From Sphagnum magellanicum (taxonomy: Eukaryota; Streptophyta; Sphagnopsida; Sphagnales; Sphagnaceae), in assembly GCA_021904315.1 (NCBI GenBank), contig CM038908.1:28416501-28480500 (forward strand): a DNA stretch of 64,000 nt, in the 5' to 3' direction. A program made the translations under genes and the position numbers. Positions 23,401 through 34,252 of this stretch are shown one piece after another (within the stretch, counting starts at the first letter, position 1; every line of letters starts with the position of its first letter). The notes under the pieces are model-generated. The model saw nothing but the letters and a program-made list of their open reading frames with translations. It was not told the DNA's origin and ran no database searches.

Positions 23401-25860
23401 ATGGCGAGTAGTGAAAAAAAAGAGAACGGAGGAATACATGTTAAAGTGGTGAACTTAACGCAAAGCAAAGTAGTTTAAGCAATGAATGCAAAATAAGGGA
23501 GGTTGTGTGAACACAAGGCTAGGATCTGAACCTTCCATCACAAACCATCTATGAAGGAAGTAACATCTAGGTGGTAGAGGTGGGAGCAGTAAATGCAAAC
23601 AAACGTGAATTTGTGGATTCGTAGTCTGCTCGATCTCTAAAAGTGTGCAACAGTGCATCAGATTTAAAAAGCTCTTTTGTAAAATCCTCAATGTGATTAG
23701 GAGTTGGATCACGGTGTTTGCATCATTTGCACTGTCGTAGATGTCGGTATAGGAATCAAACACGGCAGGAAATGAGTCACATGAAGATTATATATGTTCA
23801 TAATCAATTTGAAAATCATATGCAAATTTCTTATGCCTGTTACAAAAGCTGTGGATTAGTACTGAGACAAACAAAAGATATATCTTTTGTGGAACAAATT
23901 TCCCATGGCTTTCCCGGAATCATTGAGACCAAGAGAACTTGCCCAGTAATCCAGTATTACCATGGTTTATGCTCTCGCGCCAACGCCATTAAACCAAAGA
24001 ATATAGTGTGAACTCCCGGTATTGGTAAGTGGCGCTTGTTTGAGTTAAACAAGCGTTCGAGTGGATGATATGCTCAGACAGCCAAGAGTGATTTCTTCAA
24101 CCTGGCTTTCAAAACCAGATCAGAAACTCTAGTCCGAAACCCTTATGTATCATCATTGCATGGAAAAGAAAAGAGAAAATGAAGACAAAGCCGTGCATTA
24201 ACAAAAACACCCAAAAAGCCCTATAAAACAAGGGGAAAGACAAACCGATAAACAGCACAAGCTCTGGAAAATGGAAGCACAAAAGTCCCAAAACACAAGA
24301 TCTATAAAAGCCAATATAACCATTGGAAAACAACTGTGACAAACTGACCCTTAAAGTCTCTTCCAAGAAACCCTCTGAAACCCGTGACAAATCATTCACC
24401 GATTCCCTTTTGTACAGAGACCTTTAACCTACAATGCCTTCTGCAACTCCTCAAAGAAGAGGAGCTTCAGATCCCATTATAGACAAGACAATGTGCAAAT
24501 GAGAAGCGATTTTAAACGTCATACGGCACTTCCTATCTTGGGATTTTATCATCCTCGGGCTTCACAACAGCAACAACACAGCTGCCAGCAAAACAGAAAT
24601 ATATGCAAACAACTGGGGAAAATAGATCTAAAAAATATTATCACCCTAAATGGCACCATCAGCAATCCAGCCTGCAGATGGCTTCCTATCGAGAAGTGAA
24701 AATCAATCTGTGCCTAACACTGGACGAATTGGAGATAAAGGCATTGGCTATCCCCTTCGTGGCATGTCGGCAGGTCCAATGAACAAAGAACCTCTAAAGA
24801 AGCTGTGTAATCATACCTTGAACATCCAGATAGCGGTTACATAAAAAGGCATCAGTTCTCCAAGGTGTATGCATCACAGAAATCAGGCGCAAATTACCCA
24901 TTCGAAAGCTTTTTCATCATTTGCCTTCATGAAAAACAAAGACGCACTCAGAATGAGTAGGAGGGTTTTGGCTACTTCAGCGAGCAAGCTCTCTTCCAAA
25001 ACGGAACTGCATCCTCATCGTGCCAATAGTAGCAGAACGTAAGACATCAAACGAAAAGAACTGGAAAACTCTACTTGCAACGCTAAAAAAACGGAAAGGA
25101 AACGGGGTGGCTATGCGTCAGTCAATGGGGTGTCGAATCCCAGCGCCTCGCATCTAATCCACTACGAAGTGGATCTGGAGAACAGACGCATCATAAATAT
25201 CGGCAACAGGGAAGGAGAGAACACCATATCCACAGTTACAGGTGTATACCACGGTGCGGTGAACTCAGCAATGTTGCCCTAAACAAAAAACATAAGACTT
25301 GAGAAACCTAACAGCTCGTATCCAACAAAGTTACGAAAGACAGACAGTTCCAGTAAAAGGATAACTCGCACGAACACTGAAAACCAAATCCCAAAATGTG
25401 CAGACTCTTTCATTCAGGCACAACAACCTCGTAGCCAAGATTCACATGTACTGCAACTGCCAGCAACAACCACTCCTTCAGCAAGCTTCTTCCATTGTCT
25501 AATCACCAACCACGAAACCACGTTCACCGCTCAAGAATCAGCAACACTAGCAGATACAGGCACGCAAAAGAAATTGCCTCCCAAGATTAGGCTCTAAGGG
25601 CCAGTCAGGAAGAAACAGGGCACGAAAACGATTGAAATTTAGAGACTCTTCGATGCGATGGTTGGGGTTTTAAAGCACGCAAGGAAGGCGCCGCCGAAAC
25701 CATTGGCGTGCGAGGTCTCTCGAATTAGGGTTTCATTGATGAGGAAGATGACCGTTACAGCCCGGAATGCTGTCTGTTCCGTGAACGGCTCAGATCCTGG
25801 CGGGGCATCTGACGGTAGAAGGATTAGGTTAAGGACTCATGACAAGAGTGAACTAGTACT
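23401..25860 (-). other. GC-richer, possibly transcribed region; no protein recognised
   Basis: Base composition and dinucleotide texture resemble the gene regions of this window rather than the AT desert on both sides. Read on the minus strand, the region begins near 25850. It has a telo-box-like AAACCCTAA (plus 25725-25733) and a short transit-peptide-like frame starting at 25703 (MVSAAPSLRALK..., about 32 codons). It continues with T-rich, gene-like sequence for 2 kb. The longest minus frames (24399-24109 and 23763-23455) have no recognisable motif. It could be a long non-coding RNA, the 5' part of a dead gene, or the leader of a gene with tiny exons. Confidence 0.4.
25725..25733 (-). promoter_or_regulatory. 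Telo-box-like motif AAACCCTAA
   Basis: On the minus strand the motif AAACCCTAA lies just upstream of a short frame at 25703. Plant telo-boxes often sit near transcription starts of housekeeping genes. Similar telomere-like tracts are common in this window, so the regulatory role is uncertain. Confidence 0.3.
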
Positions 25861-25865
25861 AAAAA

Positions 25866-26078
25866 TAAACAAAATCAACAAAAATTTTTAAATTAAATTA
25901 AATGTTTGTAAATCCTTTGAAACAAAATCAACAAAATTTTTTAATTAAATTAAATTTTTGTAAATCCTTTGAAACAAAATCAACAAAATTTTTTAAATTA
26001 AATTATATGTTTGTAAATCCTTTGAAACAAAATCAACAAATTTTTTTAAATTAAATTATATGTTTGTAAATCCTTTGA
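25866..26078. repeat. Minisatellite, 4 units of about 53 bp
   Basis: Four consecutive units of the form AAAATCAACAAA, an A/T-rich middle, then TTTGTAAATCCTTTGAAAC are nearly identical, differing by one or two bases. The array marks the sharp boundary between the GC-richer stretch to its left and AT-rich desert to its right. Confidence 0.9.
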
Positions 26079-29000
26079 AAGGACATTGTTAAATGGGTGC
26101 AAACCTATTAAGGAGTTAAAAAAAAATTCATGTTAAATATCCTTAGGTTTAGGGTTTAGGGTAAATGAATTCTATTACAATTTGCTTCGAATAATGGGCT
26201 CAATGCTCGCACTTGGTGAAATTGCAACATTGTCCTCTAAGATCAAATGACACATTAAGGCTTGGGCTTGGTTTTGGTGAGCATTCATATTTTTTCTCGG
26301 TTTAGGGTTTTGCAAAGGTCTTAAGTGCCTAGAGTACGATTGCAACTGAATGCTTTCATCAATGTGTGCAATTCAAACTTGCATAATAGAGCAATTTTTG
26401 TTTTTGGCTTGAGTCCAATGTGATGATACTATGATTGAACATCTAGACTAAAGTTGTTAAAAATTGTAATAAAACATCATTGTATTTCTCTATTCACCAA
26501 AACCAACAAGTTCTTAATTTCTTATTCTATGGATTTTGGTCATGTGCCTCTAGTTCTCCAAGCTTTAATTTGTGGTTCTTCGTGAGTTAGCAAGGTTGTT
26601 CAAGGTCATTTGGCATTGTTTCTTTTGATCAATTCATCATAGGTCAAGTTGAAAAGTCTTTTGGGTTTAGGGTTCTTTGTTTGTTTAAAGAATTGTGTGC
26701 GTTATGACAATTTTTACTTTTGTTTTGAAGAATGTGAAGACGTTCTAATTATAGACAATTTGAAGTTGTAAAAAATCAACATATCATAAAATATATTTGC
26801 TCACCATAATCAGCTTTTGCAACTAATAAGTTTATGATTCTTTGTTTTATGGATTTTTATTATGTGTCTCAAATTCTTGAAGCTTTGATTTGCAGTTCAT
26901 TGTAAGTTAGGAAGGTTGCTTAGGATCAATTGGCAATGTCTCTTTTGGATACCTCATAGCTCAAATTCAAGAGTTTTTTGGGTTAAAGTTTTTTGTTGAT
27001 TAAAAGTAAAGGAAGCTTTCAAAATTTGTGTATGTGTGGTGTTGCATTTGCAAATGTCCACAACACAAAGATGCACCATTACAAGGACACATGTGTTCAA
27101 GGGTTAAGGAAATGTTTATGATGTAGTTCCACAACTAAGTACAAATAGATGTATTTCTCATGTGCATCAAACCAATCAAGACAAAGTATTTCCAAAGGAC
27201 ACAAACCAACCAAAACAAAAGAAAGTTTTGTTTTAAGCCGAAATTATGAAACATGAAAACCAAAGACAAGAATATGAAATGTGCAAAATGTAAGTTCAAA
27301 TGGAACTTTATTAAAAAAAGAAAAAAAACGTCACCCCAATATGGTGCAAGATCATACCCAAAATTGATGTTGAATAAATTAAAGATAACATGAGAGAAAT
27401 TATTTCTATTTATATATTATTGGGGACCTATTTCAAAAAAAAAATTCAAGCTAACGCAAGATGTTTTAAATTGTCTCAAATCAACTCAAGATATTTTTTA
27501 AAACTTTTTTAGGAGATTTCTTAATTACATTATAAATGATAAATGGATGAGTTTAATCCATGTGGATGAAAAATGAACATTCATGGATGAATTTCATCCA
27601 TGAATATGTGAGCAATGATACTAGTATTGATGTTGGTGATGATGGTAACAATGATGATAAACATGATGTTAAAGATGTCATTTATGATAATCACATAATT
27701 TCATATTTGTAATTTTATGAACAGTAATGAAATATAACCTTGCATTATAGTTTTGTTAACCTTGTTTCATGTTTTTAAAAATTTCCTTATTATGAATTAA
27801 ATTTATTTTGGTGCATCTTTGTAACATGTTTTGTGTCCTTGTTCATCTTCATATTCTTATGTATGGTTGGGATTATATTTAGATGTATTTTGTTACAATT
27901 TGTTAGAGTCATTATATTTATTAATACTTTTTTTCTTTAAGTAGTTTTTATTGTTTGTGACTAGGCTTTTCATGTAAGCTTTTGAAGAAGTGATTGAAAA
28001 TAAATAAAAATTATGAAACCTTTGCATTCATTTTTTTTTTGGGTGCATTATAGGTTCCTCTTTATCATTACACACTTTCCTTTTTGTAAACTTCACCTCT
28101 TGAGTGTATTGAGTGCATAATTTCAATGCTTTTTCAAAATAATACCTAGTTGCCATGTGCATTTTAGTCATGCCATGTTTTTTAGTACCCCTTTAAGGCT
28201 CACTATGAGAAATCTAGGGGTTTTACAACTAGGGTTACTATTGAATTTTTGAATTGTAATGACAATTTGCACCTTTCAATATTTTTATAGCATGAGTGTT
28301 ATCAAAAAAGTTGCATTATTTGTAACAGACACACCTTGTGATATACAAAAAATGTAGAGGATGAAAAATACGTGCAACTTTTTGCAACTTCTTGTTATAT
28401 ATGTTCCCCATGCAAAATGCTTGTGGATGAATTTAATACTTGTGTTGTTTTTCATTCATCCGTCAGTGAATGACATTTGTTGATGTTGGTCGCAACTATT
28501 TGGAACTATAATAAAAATGAATGCATTAAAACAATTAACTAACAACTATTTGGCAACTCACATCTCTATGTTGTGTTATTATTGCATAATTACTCTTCTA
28601 GAACTAAATAACACCTTGCAACTATATTCATGAACAAATCATGAATAACTAAAATGATTCACAATAGTCCTATCCAATAACTACATGCCCATGGATCAAC
28701 ATCATTTTAGAAATACTTGTTTAGTTATTAGATCCATATGAGTTGTATTATAAGTGACATGCATAATGCAATTCAATGAGATGACAATGTAAATGTAACT
28801 AATGAAAAGTATCATACCCATTAACAAACAACTAATGGGCAACTCAGTTGTTCTTTTTTTATAACTATGTTTAAACTAACCAAGGGTCCAATAAAGTTGT
28901 AATGTTATTGAATTCAATTGTGCCTTGCCATATAAAGGTTTTTTCAAATGGTTCATAAAACACATTAAATGATGATCATGTACACACAATTCAATTTTGT

Positions 29001-29091
29001 AGCTACATAGTCAACTAAAATAAAACTACTATTGAAATACCTTAAATTACACATTGCAATAGTACATGATGATATTTTTTAATATCGATGT

Positions 29092-29122
<31 letters not shown>

Positions 29123-31054
29123 TTTGATACAACTACACAACATATATTTGAGCAAATGTGACAATTACATGTACAAGAATCTATAGGTTACAATGTATGC
29201 AAAATAAACTACTCAAACATATAAATAAAATACACACACTACATGCCACGTCCACAAATTATTCACCATATACATTAACAAACACAAAATATATTATGGG
29301 CAATTTGTTGTAATGCAAATATTATAACAATGTACACATATTGAATTGCATGAATAGATTATTTAATATACTTGAAATACTCAATATACTACATGTAATT
29401 TGTTGGAATGCATATATTACAACAAAATACAAGTAATGGAAAACAAGAATACATTAGAATGTGCCTATTGTCATGATTATATTAAATAATATGTGATTAA
29501 CATTCATGGTACCCATTTAGTACATACACAAGTATGTATAACGAGAACTAACCAGAATAAAATATAATTGAACAAATTTTTAATTCTAACACTATAATAG
29601 ACTAGTACATTAAATGACCTTTACTATACATGTGTTTAATTACAATTAGAATAAATAATTAACTAATAATTAACTTATTGTTAATAAATTATTGTATGAA
29701 ATTTGATGTTGTTAGTTTGATGAATTATTATGAGCTTATTACATTGGTTCCATGGTTTCCATTAGGGTCAATGGATGTCTTTGTAACACAATTTTTACAA
29801 ACCCAGTTTCAATTGTAGAAAATAAAATTGATTATTTTTGGTACAAGTCAACATTTTAACATGATTTGTGATAAGTGGTAGTTACTAATGTTGGTTTGGT
29901 ATCACCATTTTGGTCTTCAATGTAAGAAGCCAATGCATGTATTAGGATGTATTATATTCATATATAAGATATTCCATGAAGTTTTTAGACTTGCTTTGGA
30001 TGCAAATATCATGTTAGTTTCAATAGCAACACAAATGTTTGTTGAAATCATTAGTGTGAATTCAAAATTAGAAAAACTACACACCTATTGGTCCAATATA
30101 TGGAGAAGTTGGTTACAAATTTATTTTAAAACATGCATATATATATGAAAGATTTGGTAATAAAATACACAACAACATCACATATGTTTAAAATGTGAGC
30201 CAACACCATTGAAGAATACAAGGTAGATTTCATAATAATTTCATTCTTATGGAGGTTCTTTTCCACCTTTAATTATTTATGTAGTTAAACCAATAATCAT
30301 TCACAATAAGAATTAGACAAATTTGGTCATAAATCAAATGTGAAATTTCACAATTCAAGGCCATTTTTTCACAAAATCCTTTGAACATATCAAAATCACA
30401 TTTTTCAAGTTGTTAAAATGTAAAAATTTGCCCCAAATGAAAATATTGTTCCCATGGCACTTGTGTTATGATACATCACACCAATTGAAATGAGTGCAAA
30501 TTTTTTTAAGTGTACCAAAATCTTGTCACAACATCAATTTGTTTTGTGGTTTTTACCTAGTCCTTTTTTACCATGTAAAGACACATTTATGGATGATTAT
30601 GACAGAATCTAAAATTGTAATAATTTAAAATATAGTCATTTTGAAAATTTTGACAACTTTTGATTCATTATTTTTTATGGGGATCAAGATATAGGGTAAA
30701 AAAAGATTGTAGTAAGGATAGGCCCTTTTCGTCCTATGTGGTACACATTAAAAGATTTTCACCCAAATCTCTAATCCATTTTGTTTCATTTTTATGCACA
30801 CCTTTCCTAAATTTATATATATATATTTTATAGAATGATTTTTTTTTTGTATAAACCATATAATAAATAAATAACATACGTATAATTTTCTTATCAATTT
30901 GGTTTTAAATATATTGGTAATAGAAATTTAGCCCCATTGATGATTCGTTTAGTTCATGTTGGTCGTTTTGGTGCTTGGGTTTAAATTCAATATATAAATA
31001 TAGATAAACATTACATAGGTAAATTTCAAAATATCAATATGCCCATTCATAAGG
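26079..31054. other. AT-rich gene desert
   Basis: No frame longer than about 90 codons and no recognisable protein is present. It holds a telomere-like tract (26144-26163), palindromic ATGGATGAA/TTCATCCAT clusters near 27540-27605, and a TG microsatellite. Decayed transposons are likely but cannot be named. Confidence 0.55.
29096..29122. repeat. (TG)n microsatellite
   Basis: This is an uninterrupted tract of about 13 TG units. Confidence 0.9.
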
Positions 31055-32720
31055 CAAACATTAAATATTAATAATGAATTTAATACAACACCAAGTTCGA
31101 TGCATTTGTAGTATAATGCCAAACATTAAAAAAAATCAAACTTTTTTTTTATTATACTTGCACAATAATTAATGTTGTATTTATTTTTCTTATACAATAG
31201 TTATAAAGAAAAAAATGTGATGTCGTGGTTAAAATCCTCCCTTCAACCCAAAGGTCCAAAATTCAATTATTTGCCCAATTGTTTTTGTGAATAAACAAAA
31301 TGGATGAAAATTTTTATAGAACATTAAATAGTTTTTAAAAGTTAGTTATTTTTAAGAAGTAATTTCCTTGGTAAAAAAAGACTAAATGTTAATTCCAACC
31401 AAGTTCCCCATTGAATGAAAAAAATTCCTTAGGAAATAATGAATTTTTCTTGGGGAAGGGCCAAAGGTCCTTAAGGAAAAAGACACCTTCCTTAAAAAAC
31501 AATGTATTTTCTTCAAAAAAACATATGTTTTGAATCTTTTTGCAATCACAACCATTTCATGTTTGTTTTTATATAGGCTTGCGGACTATCATTGAAAAGG
31601 TCTCAAGGAGGGCTACAACTTTGTAATTGGAAATATTTCAATAAAAATTCACATGTAAAAATTATAATCCAACAAAACTTCATACACATTTGTTCTTCAG
31701 GAACATGGTTGTTCTTCGGGCACATGGTTGTTCCTTGAAACAATTTGAATTTTTTTGTCTTGGGGACATGATTGTTCCATGGGGAAAAAAAGGTTTAAGT
31801 TGCTTTTCAAAAAATAAATGTGACCCAAATTTTGTGTGATCATAACTTTTGCATATGAATTCTACTAATTGAAATGCTTCCAATTACAAAATTATATTTC
31901 TTTTCGAAACCTTTCCAATTATAGGTCACAAACTTATATAAAGTGAACATGAGATGATTATGATTGCAAAAAAATTCAAAACATATGTTTCCTAAAAAAC
32001 TTGTACCTTTCCTTAAGGAAAATTCATTGTTCCTTAAGGAAGTTGTTTTTTCCCCCAAGGAACAATCATGTCCTTAAGGAGAAGAAGCTTAAACCTTTTT
32101 TTTTCTTAGGAATAACTATGTCTTAGGGAGAAGGAATTGATGTTGTCCCAAGGAGCTAGTTAAGCCTTTTTTTCCCCTAGGGAACAATCATGTCCTTTGG
32201 GAAAAGGAACTCTTCCTCCCTTGGGAACATGGTTGTTCCATGAGGAGCAACTTAAACCTTGCTCCTTCGAGAACCTAGTGGTTGTTCTTTAAAAAACAAC
32301 TTAAACCCATTTTCCCTTCGAGAACATGAGTGTTTTTTAGGCCAACATAAGTCATTGCTCCTTTGGAAGCATTGTTTTTTTCACAAAATTTATTCTTGGA
32401 CAATTAATTTTATATAACTGTTGAAAGACAATTTTTTTTCATCCATTTCACGCATGGATGAAAAAGAGAATTCATAAAAAGGTTCGAATTTAGGACCTTT
32501 GGGTTATAAGGGGGATTTTAACTATTGCATTAATTTTTTTCCTTTGAAAATAATGTAAGAAAAAATATTTAAAACATTAATCATTGTGTGAATATATTAA
32601 AAAAGTCTAATTTTTTTTTCTTGCTGGCACTGTACTATATTGTATTATAATTGTTTCGATCCTAGTGCCCATTTAACTTGTTACTATTATTTAATGATGG
32701 TCCCATTAATAAGGCCTTAT
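31055..32720. mobile_element. Large inverted-repeat (foldback) element, about 1.6 kb
   Basis: The left arm (about 31055-31330) and the right arm (about 32430-32720) are reverse complements with moderate divergence. The best-preserved core is GTTAAAATCC, CCCTT, AACCCAAAGGTCC at 31228-31257, mirrored at 32493-32522. Matching continues outward through an ATTAATGTT..ATTTTTTCTTA stretch and inward through GAAATGGATGAAA. Closer to the centre, GGACATGATTGTTCC-type motifs on the left (31692-31780) are mirrored by GGAACAATCATGTCC on the right (32055-32235). No transposase frame is present. It may be a foldback or Mutator-like non-autonomous element. I could not define a target duplication, so the ends are approximate. 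Confidence 0.65.
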
Positions 32721-33830
32721 TTTCCTTATTTTTCGTAGTGATTTTTGTGACATAAAATTTTGATAACATCATTTGTTCCCATTTCCAAAAATAAAATCAT
32801 CAAAACAAATTCATATATGTAATATGGAATTGAAGTTGGTGTAAATACAATGTAGGGCCTTGCGAGGTGGAGCTAAATGCGGGTCCAAATCTTATAAAGC
32901 CCAACCATGAAGGTTTAACATTGTGTAAAAACCACTTTTTTTTTAAAAAAAAGAATTTTTTTAAAATTTTTATTTTTTTTAATTAAACAAATTCATGATA
33001 TTCAATGGATACTTGTTGGATACCCATTGGGTGTTATGGGCCAAAAAAAAATGTTGGCCTCATAAAGCCTATTGTCTTTTTAACACCAAATAAGGCACTC
33101 TCTTGGTAACCATAAAAGAACTAGGGTTTTACATAAAAATCACCCACTTTTATATAAATGAAAAAGAGAAAAAAAGAAGTTATATGGAATTAAAAAGAAG
33201 TCCTATTTTAAAAATATGATATAGTATTTGTGTTTGATAATGAAAACTACACAATTGGTGAAAGAATCCATCTTAAAAAATATCCCATGGTCAAGGGTTA
33301 TTTATTTATTTATTTATATTTTTAATTTTTCAATTTTATGATATTGAAAATTTGGGTGAGTTTTTCCCAAAAAAATAGCAAAATTGGTAAAATTTACACT
33401 AACCTCAACTCGCCATATTTCTCTCAAATGTTTGCAAATATTTTGAGTTGAAAAAAAAGTGGAAATTTGGAGAAATAAGAAAAATGAAAACAAAATAGAA
33501 ATCTTGCCCAACGTGATGAGGAAAGAAACAGCCGATTCCAGTAGCTATAATGTGTGTGCTGATTCCAGATCTCACTGGCAACAACCCAAAAAAGAGTCTA
33601 GTTCCATACTGGAATCATCAGTCAAAGGAGCTGTTCGGTCATTCTCCAAGCGACTCCTCGGGTCGGCCGAGGCGATCCGACCCGACCCGACCCGACCCGA
33701 CCCGTCCCGTCCCGTATCGTCTTGCCCGCAAAGCCACCTTGTATCTCCGTAGAAGAAGCTGTGTGTGCAAAGATTAGCGTGTGCTCTCGTCGAAGCTTTC
33801 GCAGATTCATTCAATTCGCTCGCCCTTTTT
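32721..33830. other. Promoter-side flank of the PDIL5-like gene
   Basis: The left part is AT-rich with poly-A/T runs. From about 33480 the sequence turns GC-richer, as expected near a gene start. No other gene is visible. Confidence 0.5.
33676..33715. repeat. Pentanucleotide array (CCCGA/CCCGT)n
   Basis: Five CCCGA-type units followed by three CCCGT-type units form a GC-rich island 120 bp upstream of a TATA-like box. Short frames across it on both strands are artefacts. Confidence 0.85.
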
Positions 33831-33836
33831 TATATA
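33831..33836 (+). promoter_or_regulatory. Candidate TATA box of the PDIL5-like gene
   Basis: TATATA follows a pyrimidine run in an otherwise mixed-composition stretch, about 420 bp before the first codon at 34253. That leaves a plausible untranslated leader of just under 400 nt. Confidence 0.4.
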
Positions 33837-34252
33837 CATCACATCATACCTGAATCGCTCACGGGATTTTCAAGATTTTTTTTTCATCTCCCCACCCCGC
33901 CCTTCCTCCCGCACTGAAGTGTTTATGTTGCATCTTTTTGCATGTGTCCCTTCCTTGCTATCATTGCGCATGCTCTTCTGTCTTGTGGTGTTTCAGCAGA
34001 CTCGTGGTTGCCAAGGAACCTTCAGCAACAGCCCTGTGTATCACGTCATTTTCCCGTGATTTTCATTTTTCGCACGTAAAAGTATCTTGCAATTCTATTG
34101 TCCTCAACAGGGTTTTGGCTTGCTGTTCGGGGAAGGAAGGAAGAGTCAGTTGGAGCTCATGGATTCGTCGTGAATCTGGCAGTTCAAAAATCTCGCCGTC
34201 TGCACATTAGTCTTAGTTTTGTGAAGAAGGGGATTCTGACGAGGGAGTAGCC

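Noticed and set aside
24109-24399. 96-codon minus-strand hydrophobic frame resembling a membrane protein
   Set aside because: Phe/Leu richness follows from T-rich sequence; there is no signal or conserved motif and no splice context.
32480-32500. GGTTCGAATTT resembling a Pol III B-box
   Set aside because: It lies within the inverted-repeat arm and is not paired with an A-box at the right distance.
33459-33814. Several frames near the CCCGA array
   Set aside because: They are products of the pentanucleotide repeat in the promoter region of the PDIL5-like gene.
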